DNA from: Saururus chinensis
Taxonomy: Eukaryota; Streptophyta; Magnoliopsida; Piperales; Saururaceae
NCBI GenBank assembly: GCA_035235625.1
Contig: CP141142.1
Span: 18,672,995-18,736,994 of the forward strand
Direction of reading: 5' to 3'
DNA: 64,000 nt
The notes beneath the pieces are model-generated. The model was not told the DNA's origin, did not search any database, and saw only the letters and a list, made by a program, of their open reading frames with translations. Of this stretch, positions 46,270 through 58,688 are shown in pieces (within the stretch, counting starts at the first letter, position 1; every line of letters begins with the position of its first letter). Position numbers and translations under genes: made by a program.

Positions 46270-46795
46270 TCTTCAGGGTGTCCTTCCCTTCAGGTCCAAA
46301 GACAGTAGGTGGAGCCTCATCTGGCTTCGGCATGTTTCTCTCTTTTTCACCTAAAGGCAATTGGCAGAATCTCCCCTTATCTATACACTTCTCTCATTAC
46401 GCCCGAAGGTAGTGGATAGAACTTCCTTTTACTAGGGGCATTCCTCTCTCATTTCACCCGTAGGCGACAGGCAAAACCTCCCCTTACCCAGACACACTTT
46501 TCACTTTATTGTGCCCGTAGGTGGTGGATAGAACCTCCATTTACCTGGGACATTTCTCACTCTTTGTGACCATGGTAGAAAGACAGAACATCTCCTAACA
46601 TGGGCATGTTTCTTTCACTTTGTGGCCCGTAGGAGGACAAAGCCTCCCCTTACACTTGTCCACTTCTCTTGGTATGGCTTGATCGTGAAGGACAAAGCCT
46701 CCTTTCACTCCAAGCCGTTTTTCTCTCTCTTTGGGCCCAAGGACATCGAATAGAGCCTCTTCATGCCCTGGGCCGTTTTCCCCCTCTAGAGTCAC
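46270..46795 (+). repeat. Degenerate ~60-75-bp minisatellite (CCCGTAGG units)
   Basis: About eight imperfect units share CACTTTGTGCCCGTAGG, then GGATAGAACCTCCCCTTAC and CTGGGCATTTCTCTC. The best units lie at 46440-46620. Length varies between units. It gives spurious ORFs on both strands. Copy 2 is at about 60562-61086. Confidence 0.8.
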
Positions 46796-47339
46796 TAACT
46801 TGAAGAATAGATGCTTTCATTGTATAGAGTACCCTCGATTCCTTTTATTTTAAATTATTTTTTTATGTTGTTTACTTTGAGAAAATATGAATGTGCAATT
46901 CATATATAAAGTCAAAATAGTTTGGTTTGAAATTGAATGGTAGAACCCTATAACACAGAATCAAAAGAAAATATATATTGAAGTGTGTGTTTAATTATAT
47001 ACATAACAATAAAATAAATTATGTATTACAACAAATATAAAATAATACGATGAATATAAGAAAAAATAAAGCAAGTTATGCAGATCAAACATCTTCATCA
47101 AAGTATCCTTGATCCATTTGAATTGTGAAATTAGTGTGCTTTGGTTTTCTTCAAGATTAAACATTTTACTGTGCATGTAACCATGCTTAGTGACAATTGA
47201 GATATCGAAATGCAATTCATGGCCATCGTAAATATGGTAAAATAATTTAAAAAGTATAGTCATGTAGTCAATGAAAAATTGATACAAAAAATCATTAACA
47301 AAATAATAATTATAATAGAACTTACAAATTATCTAGTCA

Positions 47340-48480
47340 ATATTTCTTTAAATAGAATATTTTGGGTCACTTCAAGCAGCAATTTCTTGTATGTAGAATG
47401 TGTAAGAAAATTTTTTGTTTTTGACTTAGATGTACCTCTTAACAAAGTAACATATAATTGACCACGGGAAAAAATAAGCACAAGTAAATACAAGCCTACA
47501 TACTTAATCGTTTGACCTTATGCTTTATTAATGGTCATAAAAAATGTTAATCTTATTAGAAATATTTTACTTTTATAATGAAATGGGCATTTTTTGTTAT
47601 TAGGTGGCATGAGAGGAATTCTTCACAAGAAAGCACTTTTTACCTAATATTCTATATTTACAATTTGTGCATGTATAATATTTTGTTCGAATTTGATGCA
47701 AAGCAACTATGTTCTATTATACAAACTATTTCTCGGATATAGGTCTCACAATAACATAACTAGACAATTTTCTCAAGGACCAATTTATATGGTGGTAAAC
47801 CATTTGGAGTGTGTTTAAAAACTCATACAGATAGTGATTATTTGTATCATCAACTGCCATATCATAACTATAGTATCTTACTGTATCACCGATACACAAA
47901 ACAACCCTTGTATTAATTTAATCAACATATCATAACTATAGTATCTTCTAATTTTAAAATCAGTAGCATTAATAAACATATTTTTTGGTACAAGAATATA
48001 ATCATCTTGAACACAAGGTTCATCCCTATTCCCAATGCAAAGCAAATATGAACAAAAATATGGATTACTCCTAGCACAATATCAACATGTTGCCACATCC
48101 TTGAGCTTACCAAAGATGCATAAAACATTTCCACTCTTATTCTGCGAGGTATAACTAGAAACACTTGCAATCAAATAGATCTCGAAATAACCACCTTTCT
48201 ACCAAAGGGTTTTGAATAATAAAATAGATTTTGAAATGTGCAATCAAAGCCTCAAATGCAAACCTTTTTTTTGTTATAGGAGCCTCATTCCATATAATCA
48301 ATGTTGTTTCTTCAAATAATTTTTCTAATCCACTTAGCTTTGGAATATTGCATGCACTATTAACTCCAATCTCAATGGGCATGGTTGAAGGTGATATCAG
48401 AGATTGCCTAAAAAAATCATAAAGTCTAGGATCAACCAATAAAGTATTGTTGATGCAGTTCCCATGGACATACAAATATT
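47340..48480 (-). pseudogene. Helitron helicase (PIF1-like) remnant, copy II
   Basis: The minus strand from about 48475 reads 'LEKLFEETTLIIWNEAPITK', matching motif II with the usual DEAP changed to NEAP, then 'FAFEALIAHF'. A broken 'NPLVERWLFRDLFD' stands where GGDFRQ is expected, then 'VIPRRIRVEMFYASLVSSRMWQH'. Further left come pieces matching 'PFTINKA-stop-GQTIKYVGLYL' and 'GQLYVTLLRGTSKSKTK' (near 47400-47530). It covers more of the helicase than copy I and overlaps it in content, so this is a second, separate remnant. Several stops and frameshifts are present. Confidence 0.85.
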
Positions 48481-49238
48481 GTTTACAATAAACAAATTGA
48501 TGTATAATTTTTTATCTTCAAAACATTAATTAATAATATATAGGTTCATAGAAAAGATAGACAAGATCCAATACATATGTACATAGGAACACACATTTCA
48601 CAAAGACAACAATTTTTATACTACATAATTTGTCATATGGTTAGTGTATTTAATATTTGTGTCAATATGCTCATAGAGATTAATTTAAAAGTTATGTACA
48701 AGTTATATTGAACACAATTGTCATATATATAGAACAATGGTGACTTTGTCTACAATGTACAAGCACATGATGAGATACCTACATTGACAAAAAATAAATA
48801 AATTAACAAAGTATCAAAAAGGTGAAATTCGTAAAAAAATTAATCTCTCTCTTTCTACCTTCTCTCTCTATCTCTTTCTCTCATGGTAAATTGGACAATA
48901 GAACAATGCTTAGGTATAGTGTGCATAGAACAATATATGCAAGAACTATTTAATTCCCATATCATAACATAAATATTTTATTTATATAATAGACAAACAC
49001 TACAAATTTTAAAGTTAAGAGAAGATAAATGGTAAATTCACATGTCATATTTCAGATTAAAGAAACCACAATAAATCACATGGATATGCAAAATAGTAGA
49101 TACTATCATGTAGATTAAGGCAATAATTTAAGTAGAAGTACTCGATGCAAGTCTAAATAGAAAATACCATAGAAAAATTGGATTTAGCATAACAATAATA
49201 TTTTGAAGACATAAATTTGATACAAATGTGAGATCAAA
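48481..49238. other. AT-rich DNA beside the Helitron remnant
   Basis: No gene is recognised. A CTCTCTCTTTCTACC-type pyrimidine run lies near 48845-48885. I looked for a Helitron start (TC) or end (hairpin plus CTRR) and found neither convincingly. Confidence 0.45.
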
Positions 49239-49678
49239 TGTTGTGTCCGGATCGGACACAAACGGTACCTAGCTTCACGAAGGGGAAAGGGAAGAAGTTT
49301 GGACAAAGGAAGATGAGAAATAATTCTGAATTGCATAAACGTCCAAGGAGGAAGACAACCCCTTTTATAGGAGGCGGCCAGCTAGTCCTCCCCCTAATTA
49401 GGGACCAGCTGGTCTGTTACAATCCCCTTAATTACGGACCACCATCTGGTCCGTTACAATCATTAACGGACCGTTACAATCATTAATGGTCCGTTATAAT
49501 CATTAAGGGTCCGTTACAATAATTAATGGTCTGTTACAATCATTAACTAAATCCCCTTGATTACGCTTTATTACATCACAAAAGGAAATTACCAAAAAGT
49601 AAAGTAAGCCATAATATAGTAGGTCCTAAAATGGAAAGTAGTGCATGGTGGGGGAGATGTCTCGTGGTGTACACAACA
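49239..49678 (-). repeat. 3' LTR of a minus-strand chromovirus
   Basis: The 440-bp LTR has TGTTGTGT/ACACAACA ends. On the minus strand it follows a purine-rich AAGCGAGGTGGAG tract that comes after the integrase stop. A TATA box (CTATAAAAGG on the minus strand) is near 49364. It contains five 20-bp repeats at 49448-49547 (GGTCCGTTACAATCATTAAT type). It resembles the LTR at 1990-2370 in ends and layout. The outer flank is TCAAA. Confidence 0.88.
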
Positions 49679-49708
49679 CTCCACCTCGCTTCCGCTTTTG
49701 CCTTGTCC

Positions 49709-50445
49709 TCAAGGCGACCAAGTAGGGTAGCGCTCCATGAACTCATCCTCAAGCATCCAAGTAGCATCCTCAAGAGGTTGACCCTGCCAAGACACGAGTA
49801 GCTCAGTGACAATACGGCCCGAACGACGCACCCGTCGTTTATCAAGCACAAAGGCAGGTGTGGGTAAGTCAGGCTCGGGGGGCCCCATCAGTGGTGGAGG
49901 CGGGGCACTAGAGACAAGGGTCGGGTCCCCAACAAAACGGCGAAGGCGAGAGACATGGAAGACCGGGTGCACCAACGATCCGGTGGGCAATGCCAAGCGG
50001 TAAGCCACGGGTCCGATGCGCTCGATAATGGAATAAGGGCCATGGTAACGTTGAGCCAACTTAGCATTGTCAGCTTGGAATAAGCTGGTCTGACGCTGAG
50101 GAATCACTGACACATAAACAAGATCGCCCACATGGAACTCCCGATCAGCATGCTTCTTATCATATACCTGCTTCATACGGTTCTGAGCAGATCCTAAATT
50201 GAGTTTAAGCTGTCGGATAACCTCGTCTCGCGTCTGGAGCATATAATCAACCTCAGCTACAGAAGAGCGGTGAGGCACATAGGACAACACGGTAGGAGGA
50301 GGGCGCCCATAAACTACCTCAAAGGGAGTGAATCCAGCCCTAGTATGATAGGCCGTGTTATACGACCATTCTGCCCAAGGAAGGAGCTGGAGCCATCGGC
50401 GGGGCTGATCCCCAACGAAACAGCGCAAGTACTGTTTTAGGGCTT
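49709..50445 (-). pseudogene. Chromovirus integrase C-terminus and chromodomain, 5'-truncated
   Basis: The open frame of about 239 residues begins inside the integrase core ('WAEWSYNTAYHT', 'TPFEVVYGRPPP'). It continues through 'GDLVYVSVIPQR', 'RYHGPYSIIERIGPVAYRLALP' and 'HPVFHVSRLRRFVGDP', then a chromodomain ('ELLVSWQGQPLEDATW') and a stop at 49709. The frame is intact, unlike the older elements here, but homology ends abruptly near 50445 ('LKQYLRCF'), so the rest of the element is missing. The 3' LTR follows at 49678. Confidence 0.9.
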
Positions 50446-52181
50446 ATTAAGCATGTGAACTAATCAACATGACAATGACTCAAACTTATGCTAAGATGAA
50501 CTGACCAATTCAACATTATAATGAAACAGATTGGGGCTGAGATGAATAACTCAAGTCAGCCACCTAACATGACAAATTCAGGCTGATACAACCATCAACA
50601 TTCAACCTAAGGTATATCACAATCCGGGATGAAATTCAGGGACAACAGAGGCTGAATTTTAAAGGCATCTTAAGCTAAAATTCAAAGACAACATAGGCTG
50701 AAATTCATAGGCTTCTTAGGTTGAAATTCAAACACTTAATAAACATGAATACATCATGAATTGAGGCTCAAAAATTAGATTATAACCTAAATCAAAGCTG
50801 AGAATGAAGTTTTAGATAGGTAATAACACAACCTAAACTAGGGTTGAAATTTAGGTATTCTCTCAGCATGATTATAACATAAACCAAGGCTAAGAATTTA
50901 GTATTAATTTAGCCAAAGTAGAGCCTACAATAAGGCTATAATTTAGGGATTTAAATAGGCAAAAGTATAGCCTTAAACTAGGCTGCAAATTAGGGATCTT
51001 AATAAGAAAAAGTAGAGCCTAAACTAAGGCTACAAATTAAGGATTTAAATGACAAAAGTATAGCCCAATCTAGGGCCACTAGTCGGGATTAAATAGGCAT
51101 AAGTATGGCCTAAACTAAGGCCACAAACCAAGGATTAAATTGACCAAAGTAGAGCCTAAACCAAGACTACAAATCAGGGATCTAAATAACAAAAGTATAG
51201 CCTAATCTATGGCCACTAGTGAGGGATTAAATAGACAAAAGTATGGCCTAAACTAAGGCCACAAACCATTGATTAAATTAGCCATAGTAGAGCCTAAACC
51301 AAGGATTCAAATCAGGGATTTAAATAACAAACGTATGGCCTAAACTAAGGCCACAAACCAAAGATTAAATTCAGCAAAGCTTGTACACAAGTTGATGATG
51401 ATGTACAAGACTAGAATCAGAATCATTCATGCATAATATAGGGCTAATATACTTGACAAAAATCGGAATCATGTATGCACAATTCAGCCATATATATAAG
51501 AGAAAAAATCACTATCATTTAAGACTAATAAAGGCTGATCCATAATATCAAAAAACCCCTAGAACAAGGCTGAACTATGGCTGAATTACATCTACCGAAA
51601 TCTCATGCTTAAGGGTATAAAAAGATGCACCTACCTATACCAATTTGTCCCCAAAGCTCCTAGCCCTTGCTCCTATGCTTCTAGGTCTTGAATTCAATCC
51701 AAAGATGACTACTTTGTGCCCTCTAAAGCTGCTAGTTAAGGAGTTCCTTGCTGAGAGAATGAAGAAGAGGGAAGAGATGAGAGAAGAGGGAGGCCAAACC
51801 ATGCAAACAAAGAGAAGTCCGCTCCCGCTCTCTTTTCTTTTATAAAGCTTCCCCCTAGTTTCTAGGAGTTGCCCCCTTGAAACTAGGGCTGCCCCTCATC
51901 CAACTCTAGGGTGTCCTCCCCTCTAAGATTCTCCCTTAAATTATAATAAACTAATTCTTTTAAGGTTTCCAACTCCTAAGTTTAGGACTTCCAACCAAGG
52001 TTGGACCCCTAAATTCTTGAACCCGAAGTGGCCTACCCCCTTCACATAAAGGTTAGACCACTAGCCTAACAGGTTAACACACAAAACAATCATAGGGTTT
52101 GAAAGTAAATCAGGCAACTAATCAAACAAACACACAAGCAAAAAGAAAAAAAAAAAATTTACCAAGAATTGGGGTTTTACA
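50446..52181 (-). repeat. LTR-like sequence continuous with the right arm
   Basis: On the minus strand it starts TGTAAAACCCCAATTC at 52181, after a purine-rich tract. It has TTTATAAAAG near 51843 and continues without a break through the arm edge at 51642 to at least the minisatellite at 50925-51380. Its far end near 50446 meets the truncated integrase. It is probably a long LTR cut by that junction; its terminal CA is not seen. Confidence 0.5.
50925..51380. repeat. 46-bp minisatellite with a three-unit higher-order pattern
   Basis: Units start AGTATGGCC, AGTAGAGCC or AGTATAGCC at 51102, 51148, 51194, 51240, 51286 and 51332, exactly 46 bp apart. The three types follow in a fixed order, so the higher-order period is 138 bp. 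Many units carry GGCCTAAACTAAGGCC, a small inverted repeat. Earlier units (50925-51100) are less regular. Confidence 0.88.
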
Positions 52182-55100
52182 CCCTCTCCTCTCTCTCTCT
52201 CCCTCCCCCCTATCAAAGAGAGAGATAGCAAGAGCACTCATGCTCAAGAGAGAGAGTGGGGAGAAAGTAAGCATGCAAGCTCAAGAGATAGAGGGGAGAG
52301 GGAGAGCACGCGTGCTCAAGAGAGAGAGGGTAGAGATAGAGCATGCATACACGAGAGAGAGTCAACCCTAACTCTCACTCTCTTGTGCGTGCGTGCTCTC
52401 TCTCCCCCTCTCTCGTGCATGTGCGTTGAAGAGAGAGAGAGCATCGAACTTTAATTTTAATTGATAAAAATGATATAACTAGACCAAATGTGATCCAATT
52501 GGTTCGTCATTTATTGTGTTTGATTCATTCTTACGAATTTAGTAAATGAGAATATATTTATTTAAAATAACTAAATATACATTTGTGACGAGTTTAGGTA
52601 CTTTATTCTAAAACTAGTTAAGTGAATTAAGTCACACTTGTTAAGAAAAAATAGTCAAATTGTGGTATCACTTTTTCCATTTTATTCGTAATAATAAACA
52701 TAACTAATGATTCAGAGGTCTATCTAAACTTTAATCAATATAATGATTTATGCACATTCTTAACGATCTTCGATTTTAATCTATTAAAATGTTATAACTA
52801 GACAAAAACTGGTCCAATTCGTTTGTTGTTTTGTATATTTGATTTATTATTACGAACTTAGTAAATGAGTACTTATCTATTTAAAACAACTAAATATACA
52901 TTCGTGATGAGCTTGGGTGCTTTATTCTAAAACTAGTTAAGCAAATGAAATCATATAAGTAAAGGAAGAATGACCAAATTGTGGCATCACTCTCTCAAGT
53001 TGATTCATAATTTCGAACGTAACAAACGATTGGGAGGTCTCTTTAATCTTTAAATGGTATAATGATTTATGCACATTCTAAACAAAGTTCGGTTTTAATC
53101 GATGAAAATGATATAACTAGACTAAAAATGGTCCAATTTGTTGTGTGAAAGTGCCGCTAAAGAAATATTATTAGCGACCCTTTTATGTAAAAGCACTGCT
53201 TATCTGCAATCATCAGCGACACTTTACCATAAAGTGCTGCTAATATAAAACAATTAGCAGCACTTCATAGTAAAGCACTGCTAAATAATTTAAGCAACAC
53301 TATTTCCTAAACAATAATAAATACTTTAGAGGCATTTGTTGGGAAAATGCCGGTAATATATTTAATATATAAAATTAATCTGAACTTAAAATTAAGAAAA
53401 AATAACAAAAAGACATGTAAAATTATAATAGTTAATGTTGAAGAAATATTTTTTATTTTTCTGTAAAATTTATATTTTAATAATATATTAGTTTCAGTCA
53501 AAACAAATATTTAATTTACAAATGTTGTGTGCACATTAATTTTATGCTACTAACAATATTAATTAGACACAAATATTGAACCGATCAAAGATGAGAGTTA
53601 CACAACACTTTCCTTCGTATATGTATATATATAGATCATTTTGGGTTAAGAGAATTAAAAAGAATGGGTGCAATTATGTGGTGTTTTATATATTTAAATG
53701 AAATGACCTAGTTTTGGATGCCATTATATTTTAGTAAACCTGGTACCATTTAAGAAATAGTAACTCCAACTCTACCTGCTTAATAGGCTAATTAATTAAG
53801 CTTGATCCCGACCTAAATAGGCATAGTGTGAACTCGACCTGAATTACTAAAGTAAATTATTTAAAATTTAAATGAAAAATTAATGGTTTAGAATTTTAAA
53901 TTTTATGAAACATATTTTTTATCTTTGTAAAAAAATTACTTTCATAATAAAAACTTAATGGGTTAATTTCAAAATGAAAATATAAAACTATATTTGATAA
54001 CTTTAATTGGGTTGAGTTGGATCACACATAAATCATAAACCCAATTTGAATGACTATTGAAGTTGAATTTAGAAAACCGAATTAACCTAGGCCCATTAGG
54101 CTTGGGTTGGGCCTAGTTCACCTATGACATGATGTTCGTTTCCTTAAATGGTGCAATAAAATTGAAATGTATATGACACTAAATCAGAGGCATTGTTATC
54201 AACACTCAACATTAGTTAGAAAGTTGGGTTATCAAGCTTGAGTTGGGTTATCTAAAACCCAAATATGTTTCCATTTTAGAAATAGTAACTTGTTGTCATA
54301 ATCCATGCATACCTAAACATGACCCAATTCAAATATTTAGAAACTTAAAAAATAACTTGATTATGAAAATATATACAAAAAAAAGTTTAAATAATTATTA
54401 AGTTTTATTTATTAACTTGTAAAAAATTTTGAGAGCCAATATAATTATCTAAATAAAAAGTAAATTATAAATTTATATATAATTTTAGTTGATTACTTAT
54501 ATAAGTAACATTTTTACTTGATCACATATAAATAAACTACAACAACCACAAACCTTCCTCAAAGGGTTGTCTCTCGAGTCGGGGGTATGGTAAGACCCGA
54601 ACCCGACACAACCCAATATATTATATTGAGTCCTGTTTATATAAGCCCGGGCTCATATATGCTTACATGAGCCTAGGCTCCATGGGCCGTTGGATTTACA
54701 TCCGGTGGCTCATAATTTTTATGGTAATACTCATGGGTTTAAACCTATGAATATTATGGGCCGCCGGATATAAATCCGATGGCCCATAGAGCCCGGGCGC
54801 ATATAAACTTTTTCCATATACATTTTAGGCATTAAGCAAACTAAAAGAATAATATTGAGTACAATTGTGTGACATGTTTTACATATTTAATTAAATGAAA
54901 TGACTTAATTGTGGATGTCATCAGGTTTTGGTAAACCCAATACCATTTAAGAAATTGTAACTGCAACTCAGCCTTATAAATAAGCCAATTAATTAAGCCT
55001 GATCACAACCTAAATAGGTTTAATGCAAGCCCAACCTGAATTACTAATTTAGAATTTTAAATTTTATAAAACATAATTTTTTTTAGCTTTGTAAAAAAAT

Positions 55101-55831
55101 TACTTACATAATAAAATTTTATTGGGTTAATTTCAAAATGAAAATATAAAACTATATTTGATAATTTTAATTGGGTTGAGTTGGATCACACATAAATCCT
55201 AAACCTAATTCAAATCTATTCAGGTTGAATTTAGAAAACCAAACCCACGCCAATTAACGATTTATACATATTTTGAACGAACTTCAGTTTTAATCGATTA
55301 AAAGGATATAACTAGACTAAAAGTGGTTCAATTTGTTCGTCATTTAGTGCATTTTATTCATTCTTACGAACTTAGTAAATTAGTACGTATTTCTTTAATA
55401 CAACTAAATAAACATTCATGACGAGCTTCGGTGCTTTATTGTAAAACTAGTTAAGTAAATAAAATTATATAAGTTAAGGAAGAACGGTCAAATTGTGGTA
55501 TCACTTTCTTCATTTTATTCGTAATAACGAACGTAATAAATGATTAAGAGGTCTCTTTAAACATTAAATGATATAATGATTTGTGCACATTCTTAATGAA
55601 CTTCAATTTTAATTGATTAAAATGATATAACTAATTAAAAATTGGTCCGATTCGTTCGTCGTTTAGTGCGTTTGATACATTATTATAGACTTAGTAAATT
55701 AATACTTATTTCTTTAAAACAACTAAATAGACATTCGTGATGAGCTTCGGTGCAATTAATAATGTGCACAAATAGTTAATATCATTTAAAGATTAAAAAG
55801 ATCTCCCAATTATTTGTCATCCAATTATTTC

Positions 55832-55835
<4 letters not shown>
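51642..55835 (-). repeat. Right arm (A') of the 4.19-kb inverted repeat
   Basis: It is the reverse complement of 37413-41604. Sub-features mirror those of arm A: LTR start at 52181, C/T-rich array 52182-52444, hairpin ladder about 53137-53352, direct repeats about 53607-54077 and 54807-55237, MITE-like palindrome about 54637-54807, and 319-bp repeats about 55247-55751. Differences are few, such as a C-run near 54580 and one base near 53619. Confidence 0.93.

Positions 55836-55910
<75 letters not shown>
55831..55910. repeat. AT dinucleotide run at the A'/B junction
   Basis: A run of about 74 bp of TA repeats directly follows CTTGAA at the end of arm A' and precedes ACTTTTCATTTTTG, the first bases of block B copy 2. 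The first A/B junction at 41605 has only AATATATATATATA. Confidence 0.95.
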
Positions 55911-55911
<1 letters not shown>

Positions 55912-57293
55912 CTTTTCATTTTTGTGTTTTATTAATTTATTTTGTCTACCAACTAAGCACGCTTGTCCCACTTACGTCATCTCACGGGTTTTAGACCCGT
56001 TTACCCACTTCCAACATCATGTATCCTTTTTTAACTCTCTTACTATGAAGAGTGCACGTGCAAAAAGTATGTGAAAACTTTTATGGTAAAAAATAATATA
56101 CAACATTTTTGTTGTATAAATATAACATAGTTTACCACATAAAATGTATTACAGGTTTGATAAATTCGATGTATCTTTGAATTAAATTAAATTTATAGAA
56201 CACAATGCCATAACTTTTATCTATATTTGGTATAATAAAAAGTGTTATATAGAAAATGTTTTAAATAGAAGATTTAAACTGAATGTTATTTACTTTTTGT
56301 GTTACTATTCTAACGATGTTTGAACTATTAGCCGGTCCCACCAAAGCAATAAATAAAATTTTAAGCTAAGAGTGCATAAAAAATATATGCCTTAAATATA
56401 AGTGATTATATCTATTGTACGAGTAAAATCTATAGTTCATTACTTTGACAATATTTTTTTTACTGTTTTTATTTTCTAACAACGTAGTGTCCCTTAACAT
56501 AAAAAAATGACAGTAGTCATTTTATGGACATGGTTTTTAATTCATTTAAAATGAAAGACAATGCATAAGTTAAGATGTAAACGTTTTTTTCCTTGGAGAA
56601 TAGGTAAATTAAATTCAATACATTGAAGTTTTTTTTTATAGTTAGTGTTTTCCAACTAAATATATATTGTATAAAAGAATAATCATTCCAACATATTGGC
56701 CAAACATCAAAGTTATCATAGTGGCAAAATCTATATGGTTTTCTAAAGAACACATATATGTTACATTGGTTATTATGCATAATGAGGTTATTTTAAAACA
56801 AAGTTAGAAATTACGTAGGTCGATCATAAATCATAACAATCTCATAGTTTACAGTCTAGTTTGTCCAAATTAGTTAAAAGAGATGTATAGAATAAGCCAA
56901 TAGTTTATAAAAATAAGATAACAATCACAAGTTAAATAGTAAAAATAAACAAAGTACAATTTATTTTGTTGTAGAAACATTATCATCTTCATGTTCAATT
57001 GTACTTAGAAATAAAAACCAAACAAAGATCAAAGTTAAGAATAACCTCAACATAGATTGATAAATAAATTTGGTGCCTGTAATCGAGACATAACATAATA
57101 TATAATAATTTTCTAATCTATTTTTAAGACAAATATAAATGATTTTCAAATAATTTAATCTATAATTACTTTGCATCCACGCTTATTGGACACCTTCATA
57201 ATGTAACAAAAACATATATTAACTTTTCCTAATGCCTTGTATACATACGAATTAAGTACATTATTAAACAATATAAAATATCATAAATGTTAC

Positions 57294-58504
57294 CTTTAAA
57301 TTATGCATTACATCGGCTGAGTGTCCACACATCTCTTTTGCTTGTGCATCAAAAATAATTATCCACATGTTACCAGTATTATCTCCTATATTTGGTCAGA
57401 AATAAAATCTATATATGAATAATAATAACAAAATAGTTACGACCACCATGAAATGATTTTAAATAAACGAAGTTAAATATAAAATATACCTATGGACTTT
57501 CACTATTGGAGTAACATGACATTTATCACACACATCAACATTATGATGATTGCTAACTTTTTTGTTACATTTTGAGTATGCAATGAACCAAATATCTTGA
57601 TCCAAACTTATCTTTAAAATCCATGCATCAACGACATAAAATTCAAGCTGAAGAAGAACATGAATGTACAGTTAAAAATATTACAAATATTTTTCTCTTT
57701 CTTTGTCTATATAAATATGTATATATATATATACATATATAATGAAAAAATCCAAATTATATATACATGATCAAAAGAGCAAGTAAAATAACATGAAGAG
57801 GGTCTTCTTTAATGTTCACGATATCTATAATTTGTTTCACATGTGTTTTCAAACTATTTCAATACGATATCTCTGTGTCTACCATATTTGAAACTTCTTG
57901 CATATTCTTGAAGTACCAAAAATATTTTTTTAAACAAAAAATAGATAAATTAAACAGTTGATTACAACCAAATATTTGGTATTTTTTAATGACAATACTA
58001 TTTTGGAAAAATCTTAACAAGTTTTAAGTTCTACAGCCACTTCAAACCTTGGCTTGATGGTTATTTTGGTCTCAATTAGCAATGATAAGGTTAGTCGCTC
58101 TACAAATATAAAAGTGAAATAATATTATACAAAAGAGTTGTTTACACAACAACTGAGATAAGTTAATCCAAATAACTTACCTAACATTTGGCCAAAAAAA
58201 TAAGGATACCTCAAAATTCTTGGACTCGCACAACTATTAAATAACTAATAGGGTAATCACCATGCAATTCCTCAAGAATTGGTACATCATTTTCCATGAT
58301 ATCTCCCCATAAGCTTATTGAAATTGACATTGTATACCTAGAAGAAAAATGCATAGAAAATAACATATCATAAACTACAAAATAAGGTTGTGAATTTACT
58401 TTTTATCAATTAGCTCAAGTGATTGACAATTAACTTGAGTTCCATTATACCTATGTACAATCATTCGATTACCAGTGCTAATTATAACTCAAATACATCT
58501 GCAA
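57294..58504 (-). pseudogene. RPA1-like remnant, copy in block B2
   Basis: It duplicates 43002-44215. The zinc-ribbon exon and the 'SLWGDIMEND' exon (ending at 58337) are the same. One residue differs in the last exon, where Thr before Asp-Val-Met-His becomes Ala. The same in-frame stop is retained, so the decay predates the duplication. Confidence 0.75.
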
Positions 58505-58688
58505 AAAAAGGACTAAAATATTTACTCAATAAATAGATGTGAAGATTTTACTTTTCAAGTATGTGTTCTTACTTGTTGTTTCTTGTATGTTTTTTTAAAC
58601 TTGAAGTGTGTCTAAACAAGTTATTCCACAATTTTCATAACTCATTATAGCAAATTCATCTGGTAGAAGAACAATTATTATAGCAAAT

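Larger units (their letters stand above)
41605..49711 (+). repeat. Direct repeat block B, copy 1
   Basis: From 41619 onward the sequence repeats at 55911 with an offset of 14289-14292, nearly identical through the window end. The few differences I saw include 41789 (C/T), 42835 (small insertion), 43026 (T/C), 45756 (G-run length), 48235 (T/C) and 49371 (C-run length). It holds a Helitron-derived gene set and the 3' end of a chromovirus. The AT run at 41605-41618 is the left junction. Confidence 0.93.

Noticed and set aside
46595..46795. Minus-strand frame within the CCCGTAGG minisatellite
   Set aside because: It arises from repeated units. Its start differs in the second copy (60887-61111) because of a one-base homopolymer change.
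55814..56074. Open frame starting with a long Tyr-Ile repeat
   Set aside because: It is a translation of the TA dinucleotide run at the A'/B junction.
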